Shown here piece by piece: positions 35,251 to 53,140 of a stretch of DNA of 64,000 nucleotides. The position numbers and the translations under genes are program-made. The notes below the pieces were generated by a model, which was not told where the DNA came from, did no database searches, and saw only the letters and a program-made list of their open reading frames with translations. The first letter of the stretch is position 1. The number at the start of each line of letters is the position of its first letter. This DNA comes from Elysia crispata (lineage: Eukaryota; Mollusca; Gastropoda; Plakobranchidae), in the NCBI GenBank assembly GCA_033675545.1, contig JAWDGP010001949.1:1-64000 (forward strand). The letters are read 5' to 3'.

Positions 35251-37279
35251 AATTAATCCTTAACTTATTGGAATGACTTTGCTGGTCCACTTGATTTACA
35301 AATACCTCACATGCTCTTTCAACAGTTAAAAACTGTTTTTCTTTAAATTTTTCTCTTCGGCTGCTTGGGGGTGCGTTTTAGCATTTCATCTTCAAGTTGT
35401 TTAAAATTCCAGTTTTTCCAATTCATTTTTTTTCCTGCAATCTTCTTTTTGGAGTACTGTCTTTAACTAATATCTCTCCAAAATAACATTGGCCTTTCGT
35501 TCAAAAATGAAGTGATCACAATTTTGAAAAATAAACGTTGCTATGTCCTGTAAGATCTTCTTCTTATAACTAGCACATAGAGAATTGGTTGATTTTTTAA
35601 AACTTTTCCTGGCTTATTTTTGATGGCCTGGTCTAGATAGAGAATCATGTTTTTCTTGTTTGCTGCTGCCCACTATCGGCCAAATGACGCATGTCTGTTT
35701 AGTTTCATAGCCATTTAAAGGACTGAGCACTTCCAAGATAGGTAACTTTTGTTTGGTGGCGAAGATGAGTGAAAAAGTTATGTCCCTTCTAACTTTACTG
35801 AGCAATAAAGCGACTACAATAAAATTAATTTATGGAAACAATGCCGCCAGTGTTTTCTCTTAACAGAAGATTTAGTTCTAGTTACGTTTTAGTTAGATCG
35901 GTGAAGGTTACGGTTTTTTTTTTGTTTGTCTCCACTGCAAAACTTAACTTTAAACAAAACTTCTATCCCAGAGCTGATCTAGATACCGTATGTGCGTGAT
36001 GTTATACTTACTCTAACAAAAGTGTTTAAACACACAGTTACTTTTTTTTTTCAGAACGAAAACTGTAGTCGCATCGCTCCTTTCCACTTATGTAATTATT
36101 TATTTCTCTTTTGCAGCTTCATTGACATAACTGTAAAATCAAAACCAACTATGACAGAACGTTCAAAACGTGGACTATCTGAAAAATTGGTAAGAATTAG
36201 AATAGAAGTAATAAATACTGCCAGTCACCATTTTATGTTTTTTGCTTTATGTTTCAGACATGTGTTCAAAATACAAACAAGTAATGAAAGACGGTTTGGT
36301 TGTTCATTTTTTAAATTTTTTTTTACCATGTATGTATTCTTGTACATCAACGCCAACCCAAGGAAATTTATGTGTCTTTAATTTTTCAGAATTTTGCAAC
36401 TCTAATGAATTACTAGAAACTTTTAAGAAATTGATTCCACGAACTACGCTCATATTTTAGCGGGAAATTAATTCGAAACTTTCAATTTTTTAACGCCAGT
36501 CGCTTAGGCAAAGGTTCGTGATACTCAACAATAAGTAAAACTGGTTAACTCTAAAAAAAAAAAAGTCATTTTATAAATTGTAAAACATGTTAACTTTATA
36601 ATATTGAACAATTTGTTGTAAATAAAATCCGTTTGCTCTAAATAAAAAAGTACACAGTTTATAAAATGTAAAACACTTTTACTGTAAAAGAATAAACCTA
36701 TCTAATTTTTGTAACACGTTCACTCTTAAAGAATAGACAATTGATAAACTGTAATACCCATTTACTCTAAAAAAAATAAAGCAAATGTTAAAATACAAAA
36801 CCCACCCAGGTTATACACAAAGGTGACCTTTAAAATGTAGACAATCAAGTAAAAACTTCCGTTGCGTTGCTGGTAAATGAAGCAATACACACGATGCCCC
36901 CCAAAATACCTGGCAATGTTTACACGTACCTTCAGATAGTGAGTGTAAACATTACCACAACGCAGGACTTTCCATTATATCTTAAACTCTACTCAATGTT
37001 TGCCTTTGACGCTAAGACTGAACGTCTAGGTTATGCTGTCATAAAATATTTAAATATCACTACACTTGCTCAATATACCAGTGGCAACACTAAAGCCGAC
37101 AACAAAATGAATTGATTTTAACCCTGAGCATTGGCAACAAGCTTCGGCTGAATATAATTTTTCAAAGCGAAATAAAATTATCGTTCATTTTTGAGCGGGC
37201 AAGCTGTCCTTATTCTCTTCTTAACAGAAGAAGTAGTGAAAACTAATTTTGTAAAATCCAATTCTATTTCAATACTTTT
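35251..37279. other. Intergenic AT-rich sequence
   Basis: No firm gene. Two open stretches (36259-36460 and 36867-37115, plus strand) were considered and not accepted. Confidence 0.5.
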
Positions 37280-37420
37280 TTCAAACATTCATTATCATCT
37301 AGATTTAAATATCTGCGCGGCTAATAATTCCGTAATGCGAAAATTCACAGCTTTTTTGTAAGCGTTTAAAACTAAAAGGATCTAAAAAAGATTTGGACAG
37401 TACATGTAACAGATTTGGTG
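37280..37420 (+). repeat. Dispersed repeat, family C, copy 1 (diverged)
   Basis: ATTTAAATATCTGCGCGGCT followed by AATAATTCCGTAATGCG and a CGTTTAAAA block; the same order of motifs occurs at 48235-48425 and, inverted, at 52965-53140. Confidence 0.45.
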
Positions 37421-37559
37421 ATGGGGGTGATCTGTAAGGCTCTGTTTGTGTAGGGGTTTCAAAATATTTACAGCCAATCACACGACTCGTCCGTAGAACA
37501 TAAGTCCGAAGTCCGCAAGTAAAGATTGCAAACTGTTTAATCCAACACAAGAGCTAGAC

Positions 37560-37680
37560 TATACAATATCTGTAGGTTGACTCAATAATCACTCACTGTA
37601 GGTAGACTTAAAACAATCACTCACTGTAGACTTGATGTTGACTCACTGTAGACTCGATGATGTTGACCCACTAAATATAA
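37560..37680 (+). repeat. Short imperfect tandem repeat around ACTCACTGTAGACT
   Basis: Four to five degenerate copies of a 20-30-bp unit centred on CACTCACTGTAG. Confidence 0.6.
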
Positions 37681-38885
<1,205 letters not shown>

Positions 38886-39962
38886 GCGGAGGAGGGTGTA
38901 TTGTATCAATAATGTCAGAATGTGAGGTAAGAGATGAAACAAAACAAAAAGAGATAAAAAAAAGGAAACAAGTGATATCATGGCATAGAGAGAGAAAGAG
39001 AGAGGAAAAGTATGAAGAGAAGTTGAAGAAAACAAAAACATGAGGGGGAAAACAAAAAGGAAAAAAAAATGAATACTAATTTTAAACATTTCTTTCGTCT
39101 CATAATGCCAAAACTTTATTTCTGGTTCTTCATTTCAAAACGTTCTTCTACAGTTGATCAATGTTCACATTCTAACATCAGAGGCTCTTTTATCTGTAGA
39201 GTCATAATCAAATATAAATTGTTACATATTACATATGAAAAATTGTCTTTATATACGTTTTCAAGCTCGGAAAAAAGATTGTAGTAATTCCCTTGAAATG
39301 TCATTCACTTTGATACAGATAATGCAGAAATGACTACTTTAATACAATTATAATTCGACAAATTACTTATGGTTGTGGAAGATAGTATCTGCATCAATAC
39401 TCTTACTGTAAGAGCCAATACTGCCGCAACAAACATTGTTTCCATATATTTCAAAATGTGTAGTCGGATTTCAAATTAACTACAGGGTAACTTCTAGTGG
39501 CAGGAGCCACAACCCCAAAACCGAAATTTTCTCCGACCATTCTATAATGTACAATCGTAGTTCACACTAACTTCACGATCACATCTAGTTCTAATAACAC
39601 TGGTGCTCACAAAAAAGGTGAAAGAATATTTTATAAAACCAAATTACCAATGGTTTAAAAACGCACAGACCAATCGACGCCTCAGTTTTCATTTGTTCTA
39701 TGTCCAGTTTTACTAAAATTAGAGTTAGCCTCAATTTCCATGACCTGAAAACATTATCTATGTGCCCTGTTAATTTTCGAACCAACAGTCAACCCAAATG
39801 GGTCAAATTCTCTTACATTAATTTGTTCTATATCCAATATATGAGTACAAGATGAATGAAAACTGATCCGTAGCAAGAGTAAGTTGAAAAAAGAATAAAA
39901 TCTACAACCAGTTAGCACAACAGTGGGTTAGCGCAAAATTGATCCATTTGTCGCTGCTTTTC
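38886..39962. other. Intergenic sequence without gene
   Basis: AT-rich; nothing recognised. Confidence 0.5.
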
Positions 39963-40884
39963 CGATCCTTTCTTAATTCACACAGAAATCCTGATCCTAT
40001 CTTTATTCACACAGTAATCCTGATCCTATCTTTATTCACACAGTAATCCTGATCCCACCTTTCTTCACACAGTAATCCTGATCCTACCTTTATTCACACA
40101 GTAATCCTGATCCTATCTTTATTCACACAGTAATCCTGATCCTATCTTTATTCACACAGTAATCCTGATCCTACCCTTTTCACACAGTAATCCTGATCCT
40201 ATCTTTATTCACCCAGTAATCCTGATCCTATCTTTATTCACACAGTAATCCTGATCCTATCTTTATTCACACAGTAATCCTGATCCTATCTTTATTCACA
40301 CAGTAATTCTGATCCTACCTTTTTTCACACAGTAATCCTGATCCTATCTTTATTCACACAGTAATCCTGATCCTATCTTTATTCACACAGTAATCCTGAT
40401 CCTATCTTTTTTCACACAGTAATCCTGATCCTATCTTTATTCACACAGTAATCCTGATCCTATCTTTATTCACACAGTAATCCTGATCCTATCTTTATTC
40501 ACACAGTAATCCTGATTCTATCTTTCTTCACACAGTAATCCTGATCCTATCTTTATCCACATAGTAATCCCGATCCTATCTTTATTCACACAGTAATCCT
40601 GATCCCATGTTCATTCACACAGTAATCCTGATCCTATCTTTATCCACATAGTAATCCCGATCCTATCTTTATTCACACAGTAATCCTGATCCCATGTTCA
40701 TTCACACAGTAATCCTGATCCTATCTTTATTCACACAGTAATCCTGATCCTATCTTTATTCACACAGTAGTTCTGATCCTACCTTTTTTCACACAGTAAT
40801 CCTGATCCTATCTTTATTCACACAGTAATCCTGATCCTATCTTTATTCACACAGTAATCCTGATCCTATCTTTATTCACACAGT
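39963..40884 (+). repeat. 29-bp minisatellite, ~32 copies
   Basis: Unit CACACAGTAATCCTGATCCT followed by ATCTTTATT. Most copies are identical or differ by one or two bases. A three-unit block with the private variants CCACATAGTAATCCCG and CCCATGTTCATT occurs at about 40551-40637 and again at 40638-40724, exactly 87 bp later, showing recent three-unit expansion. There are no unique spacers, so this is not a CRISPR array. Confidence 0.98.
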
Positions 40885-41306
40885 TCTTCCATTAGTTGCC
40901 CTTAAAGCCTTATTCCCATTTCAAATGTTCTTCCCACCTCTTTTCAGTAAAAACCTAAGGAGAAGTTTGACTGTATAAAAAGTATTTCAAATCTATAATG
41001 TATAGTTCTAGCCATCCAGAGGGTAGTGGGCCCTGTTTTTTCTTTCTTTTTGTTTTTTAGTCACATATTTTAGGATCTCAAATAATTGAGAGGGATATCT
41101 ACTTCATAGCTAATGATGATGGGAAAAAAATACTGATTGCTGAGCTTCTCTTCGTGCGAAGAGGATTTGGTACAGTTGGACAAAACAATGATACAGTGAT
41201 GTCAATTTATATTTCATAATTCCAACCTTATGAGAACGCGTCATTTTAGGGTTATTTTTGCATCTGATGCTTTCGAAAGATTTTATTTATTTCTATTCAA
41301 CAAAAT
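40885..41306. other. Intergenic sequence without gene
   Basis: Nothing recognised. Confidence 0.5.
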
Positions 41307-41341
41307 CTATCTGTCTATCTATCTATATATCTACCTACCTC

Positions 41342-41395
<54 letters not shown>

Positions 41396-41450
41396 AATCT
41401 ATTTATCTATCTATCTATCTATCTATCTACCTATCTCTCTGTCTGTTTAC
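41307..41450 (+). repeat. (ATCT)n microsatellite
   Basis: About 30 CTAT/ATCT units with a few substitutions. The Tyr-Leu-Ser-Ile open frames are artefacts. Confidence 0.96.
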
Positions 41451-41688
41451 TTACCTATCACTCTATCGAAATTAAATAAATTATAGTCTATATCATAGAC
41501 GTTCAGGGACCTTGATCCACTTATCACGGGCGGCATAAGAAAGTAATCTTACGCCATATTGTAAATAAGCTCACACAATTTTTAACTTCTTTGAAAAGCA
41601 AAGAGCTTAAAACAAACAACAAAATAACAAGAAAATAGTCTATGCACCTATAGAAGAGAGAACCGCTTCTTTCATATCCGTAATGTAA

Positions 41689-42097
41689 GGGGAAGTAAGT
41701 GGGTAAAGAGCCCAAGTGATAACATAGTCAGCATGCACGGCATATTTCTATGAAAGAACTCCTTCCTGGGTGCAAGTATTTTATTAAATGGGGGAAGTAA
41801 GTGGGTAAAGAGCCCAAGTGATAACATAGTCAGCATGCACGGCATATTTCTATGAAAGAACTCCTTCCTGTATGCAAGTCTTTTATTAAATGGGGGAAGT
41901 AAATGGGTAAAGAGCCCAAGTGATAACATAGTCAGCATGCAAGGCATATTTCTATGAAAGAACTCCTTCCTGTATGCAAGTCTTTTATTAAATGGGGGAA
42001 GTAAATGGGTAAAGAGCCCAAGTGATAACATAGTCAGCATGCACGGCATATTTCTATGAAAGAACCCCTTCCTGGGTGCAAGTCTTTTATTAAATGA
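41689..42097 (+). repeat. 102-bp tandem repeat, 4 copies
   Basis: Copies start at 41689, 41791, 41893 and 41995 (GGGGAAGTAAGTGGGTAAAG ...), period exactly 102 bp, very few differences. The length is a multiple of three, so the minus strand stays open for 125 codons with a repeated MPCMLTMLSLGLFTHLLPP motif. I do not regard it as a gene. Confidence 0.97.
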
Positions 42098-42915
42098 AAA
42101 AAAAAACAGAGGCTAGATGAGCCCATGCATGAGATTAATAAAAAGAAACAACAACTAATATTGTTATCAATTATCAGTTGATAAAAAATTCTTCTGTTTT
42201 CATCAGTAGATTTTTTGTTGAAGGATATATTTCCAGCCTCAATGCTTAAAAACTATCCTTTGTTATTTCGATGAAAAACTGCTTTGAGAGCGGGAATTGT
42301 GAGAAAGCGTTCGATTGGGTTTTCTAATAGAAAATTATGTAAATAGGAAAATAAATACAACAGTACATAACAAATAGTTATGGATTTTGTTTTTACTGCG
42401 GCGAGTTATTTTAGATAACAGAGCACAATCATAATAATTGTCGTTGAATTTGGAGAAACAGTAGCATTTAGATAGAGAGAGGAAAGATAGATGGAAAGAG
42501 AGAAAGTAGTAGAAAAAATTAGTAGTAAACTTTTTCGGCTACATTGCTGTTGATAATTTTTTCTTGTCGTTAAGAACAAGGCGTTGCAGAATATTAACAT
42601 TTAAAAATATCAACACGAGTCATAAATTAAATGATTACTCATTTCCTTTTCACAAGCATTGCTGCCTCTATTGTTTAATCGCCACGTATAGGTTTTCTTT
42701 AGTACACGTCGTAAAAAATTACTCTTGACGTCCATCTTTAATCATTGTATTTTTTGCCATAATTATTATCGCATGAAAAGAAAGCCTCCTTCATTCAGAG
42801 CAGGCAGCTCCTCTTTCAGTAGTTCAAAGAGTTTTCCCTAGTGAAGTCGAACCGCTTCCTGGTAACTGTGAAAGTTTCGCTTTTGCTTTCACTTTCGCTT
42901 TCTCGTGTTGAAGAT

Positions 42916-49362
<6,447 letters not shown>

Positions 49363-50229
49363 GAAGAACTGGTTTAGTTATGATCTTGCGAACTGCGTGA
49401 GCTACTAAAGGGTTAAAAGTAAACTGCTATAATTCTAGTCTGTCCGTTTTTTCCTTATTTAGTTGCTTAGCTTGGAATCTTAGATATCACTTTATCGGAG
49501 CTATAAACAGGTGTGATTACGATAAAAAACCTGGAAAATAGTAGCTACGTATTTGTTGCCTTTTTTCGTCACTTTTTTTTTATCTTTTTCATTCATCCAT
49601 TAAAGTATTTGCTCATAATCAAATAGTACGGTCGCGTTTCCTTCAGGAACGAAATCAAACTGTAAGAAGACTTGAGTTACCTGAAAACTAAACTTTGAGA
49701 TGTATTAACTAGATATTTTCAGGAATCTATATGGATGAGATGAGTACATCGATTGCGATAACCATTTAACAAGGTTGTTGCCTTTATGTGACACTAAATC
49801 TATGTTGAGCCTATGTTATACAAAAAAATATCTGAGGGTTGTTCTTCTATAAATTGAATGTAATGCCGTTTTCCTTGAAAGGTGATGGTTAATTGTCCTA
49901 CTATTTTCACAATTATTCACAACACAATTTAGATTAGATAAGATCAAGAAATTAGTGAATTTATGAATAGTTGCACTTTGTAGAACGAGCAAAAACTTCA
50001 GTTTTATTAACAAGAATTATCTGAGCTCCAACTACTCAACCTTAACAGTTTCCCCCCCTCGTATGCATTCCTCAAAATTAATACTGAGCAGCAACATCTG
50101 AAAAGGCATGATTGATCAAAGATCGATTTATCGATATATACTATTACGGTCGACTAAAGATGTATGAATTCGAGTTTCAAGACAAAGTATCTCAACACAT
50201 AGAACCAGATGTATTGCGCTACCCCTTAG
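49363..50229. other. 5' flank of PAN gene 2
   Basis: AT-rich, no exon recognised. It should contain the promoter of PAN gene 2, but no clear TATA element or start site can be assigned. Confidence 0.5.
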
Positions 50230-50496
50230 GCTGGTTCCAGCGTAGCTCAGCAGCATCTGGCCCAGCCCGCACTGGACATGCTTGGCGTATGTTTCGACAC
50301 TTTTGAATAGGCCGTTTGACAGGTCTGGGAGCAGGCTGGGCCTACAGAGCGACACTGTTGAATAGGCCGTCTGACAAGTCTGGGAGCAGGCTGGGCTTAG
50401 ACCAGCAACAGAGCGACGCTGCGCACGTACACAGAATTTAGTGTGTTCGTTTGCACCGTGCGAGCTGGGCCAGGTGCTACAGAGCTTCGCGATGAA
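50230..50496. mobile_element. MITE-like element with ~40-bp inverted repeats, family D
   Basis: The left end (CAGCATCTGGCCCAGCCCGC at about 50250) is matched by the inverted right end (GTGCGAGCTGGGCCAGGTGC at about 50458), 19 of 21 bases in the best block, with weaker pairing extending outward to about 40 bp. Inside is a 55-bp tandem duplication starting CGACAC at 50295 and 50350. The element is markedly GC-rich against AT-rich flanks, and no gene is encoded. Confidence 0.65.
50295..50400 (+). repeat. 55-bp tandem duplication inside family D element
   Basis: GAATAGGCCGTTTGACAGGT / GAATAGGCCGTCTGACAAGT and TCTGGGAGCAGGCTGGGC occur in both copies. Confidence 0.92.
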
Positions 50497-51050
50497 CGGC
50501 TTTATTCTCATCCTCATTGATCAAAATTATAGTAAATTTCCTTTCAACTCATGGGTGCGATCGACCCTATGTTGAAAAGCCCGAGGGCGTAGAAAAATGG
50601 TTCTTATAATAGAGAATCAACAATGAGAACGTTTCTAATGGTATTTGTTTCAATTCTCTCAAACACTCAGAAAAGAAAACGTGTGTTTTTTATTTAACCA
50701 ATTTCGCTCTTGTAATAAAAGGAAGTCTTTCAGCTTTTATTCGATATCGATATCTTGGTAACGGTTGCGATAATCCTTACATTTCATAAAATATTGTTGA
50801 CATAATAGGTTTCCATGTAGAGAAAACCTTTAGAACCAAAACAAACGACTCTGTCTTTGTAGCAATGTAAGGGAGGCTTAAACATTTCAATACCCTGTCA
50901 TTACGATGAAAAGATTTGCTTCTTTTCATCGAACTTATAAAAGAAAATATTTTGACATTTCTTTGCCATAAGGAGAAAAAAACCGGATGTATTCAATATG
51001 GCATTTCCGGTACATCAAAAGTGGTTGATATTTTAGAGCCAACAAGGTCA
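50497..51050. other. AT-rich sequence without gene
   Basis: Nothing recognised. Confidence 0.5.
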
Positions 51051-51640
51051 TTTTTTTTTCTATCTGCGCCAGTGCAGCGAGGCTGGCGCCGCGTGACCCC
51101 TCCAGTGCAATGAAACCAAGGTTTGCCCAAGTACCAAGATCTTCCTCTCAGCATTGCAAGCAGGGTCTGGCGAAACGGTAAGCCAATACTGTGGGTGCCA
51201 GCGCAGCTGCAGCAGTTGCCGGAATGGTGTTGCAGTGCTTCACGATCCGCCTGACGGGACTCCAAAGCGTTCGTTTTGTTTAGAGGGTGTTCTCCTAGAG
51301 GGATTTCTATTAAAAGGGGGCGGATTCCCTCTACTCGGGCTTATGGAGGGAAGGGGCGTCAAACCCATTGCAGGTCGTAGCACACTGCCTACTGCCCAAC
51401 AAGGGCATTAAGCTGCATTAATTGTCACAACCGGAAGGTACCGTTGAGATGTGCCCCTTCTAGCTGTAGGCAAACATCGGTTCTACTGATGGTAGAAAGA
51501 GTCGGATATACCGCTCCGCACAACCGGTTCGAACGGTTATGGCTGAGGTGCAAACGATTACGGTGCGGTTAAATCATTTGCAATGGTCTGACCTGTTGGT
51601 TGGCATTGCTCTTGGTTGAGCCGTTGTTACTGGTTGATTT
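51051..51640. other. GC-rich island of unknown origin
   Basis: About 590 bp at clearly higher GC than the flanks, with no convincing coding frame: the 85- and 90-codon frames on the two strands lack motifs. CCGGTTCGAACGG at about 51521 resembles a pol III B box, but no A box or tRNA fold was found. Probably a decayed repeat. Confidence 0.35.
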
Positions 51641-51769
51641 TTTTTTTTAAATCGATGGCAATTACTAGATCTAGGTCTGAAAGAAAAGACTCAGGTAACG
51701 ATCTTGGAGAGCAATAGTATTATTAATAAATTTATTCCAATGCATTGCCTCAGTGGGATGGGCAGAAGG

Positions 51770-51912
51770 GCCGACCTTCCTAAAATACATACAGGCCAAG
51801 TCACCGAAGCAACAAACTTTTGCATGTTTGAGTTATAGTGGTCTATTTCTTCTAACTTTTGGGCATAGTTAGGACAGAATTGTACTCAGAGCGCACTTAT
51901 TGTACAGCCTGA
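51770..51912. mobile_element. MITE-like element, family A, copy 3 (right part missing)
   Basis: Starts CCTAAAATACATACAGGCCA then AGTCACCGAAGC and continues TTGAGTTATAGTGGTCTATT and GGGCATAGTTAGGACAGAAT, as in the copies at 20478 and 29487. Homology is lost at about 51912, before the right inverted repeat. Confidence 0.78.
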
Positions 51913-52095
51913 CCGCTAGTGACGAGCGGTCAGGTGCTGGAGTCGATCGACCGTGACCTCTGATCCTAACATCACAAGAATCGGCTGACCATGTAGGTTG
52001 AGTGCGAATATCAGAATTAAAGTGATGACTGACTGCTACGGGTTGTCCATTACAGCACGGCCCTGGTCTGCGCGTAGCCTTACATAAGCTGAGTT

Positions 52096-52102
<7 letters not shown>

Positions 52103-52185
<83 letters not shown>

Positions 52186-52302
52186 ATGTATATATATATA
52201 GATATAGATATAGATATAGAAGATCTTACCTTAAATTCTCTGCATACTACACTTGTGTTTCAAGTGGAGGACAAATGTGTCGCCTGTCCTCCGCTCTCTT
52301 CG

Positions 52303-52363
<61 letters not shown>

Positions 52364-52375
52364 ATTTGAACTATT
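52103..52375 (+). repeat. (CT)n, (GATATA)n and (TA)n microsatellites
   Basis: (CT) 52103-52183, TATAGA repeats to about 52218, a unique segment with AAGATCTTACCTTAAATTCT, then (TA) about 52305-52360. Confidence 0.96.
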
Positions 52376-52964
52376 TTTCTCAATCGCATTCACATATTCC
52401 TCTGTCAACTTCCCTTTGCCTCCTTTCTCTTATGCGCTCTCTGTCTCTCTCTGTCTCTCTCTGTCTCTCTGACAGTTATTTTTCCTTATTCTTTCATTTT
52501 TCTCTTTACTTCCTCATTCTTTTTTTTTCCCTATTATCTATCGATCAATCGATCTAGATATTTCATTTCAAGTAAGTGCAGTGGGTAAAGTACTATATTA
52601 AAGCATTCTATGATCGACCACAATCTATGGTGGAAATTCATCAAAACAACGTTACGATACTCCCCTAAGAACAAACAAAATGTAACCTATACCTTGGAGA
52701 ACAATACCCAATCCTAACAAAAGACCAAGACGTTAAGCTCAACAAAATAAGAGAAATTTTTGCATTGTGTCCACACTGGAGCAAAGAGGAAAAATTATTG
52801 TAGTCGTACAGCATAGATTATTTGGATGAAAAGAGACCTTCTCAATTTTCCTCTGTTTTTACAGTTGAAGACGTAAGATATTGCACCAAGAAATTAATTG
52901 TTCTACACCATGAATACTTTTATGCACTAATACAAGTATAATTTTGGCGCATGTGGATACAAAA

Positions 52965-53140
52965 CCAGTTAGAATAATAGGGGAAATTGACTATTTCTCA
53001 ATTTTCTAAATCGATTTCAAAACCTTTTTAAACGTATATAAGACTTGCAATTCACGCAAAAGGTGGATAACGGTTCACTGCCTTTGAGAAATTCGTACCT
53101 GCGCATTAATTTAAACCTACATTTAAAAAAGATGTATAAA
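52965..53140 (-). repeat. Dispersed repeat, family C, copy 3 (inverted)
   Basis: Reverse complement carries GTAGGTTTAAATTAATGCGC, AAAGGCAGTG, CTTTTGCG and CGTTTAAAAA in the order seen at 48235-48425. Confidence 0.6.

Noticed and set aside
36112-36460. Possible exon pair (MTERSKRGLSEKL before GTAAGA; MCSKYKQVMKDG after TTTCAG)
   Set aside because: The phases do not join into one open frame and neither piece matches a known family.
36867-37115. 82-codon frame, plus strand, with protein-like stretch FPLYLKLYSMFAFDAKTERL
   Set aside because: The composition is mildly suggestive of a real exon, but I recognise no family and no convincing exon pair. Left unannotated; transcript data would decide.
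39963-40884. CRISPR-like array of ~29-bp repeats
   Set aside because: Units are directly adjacent without spacers, in a eukaryotic context: a minisatellite.
41672-42049. 125-codon frame repeating MPCMLTMLSLGLFTHLLPP
   Set aside because: Generated by a recent 102-bp tandem amplification whose period is divisible by three; no support as a gene.
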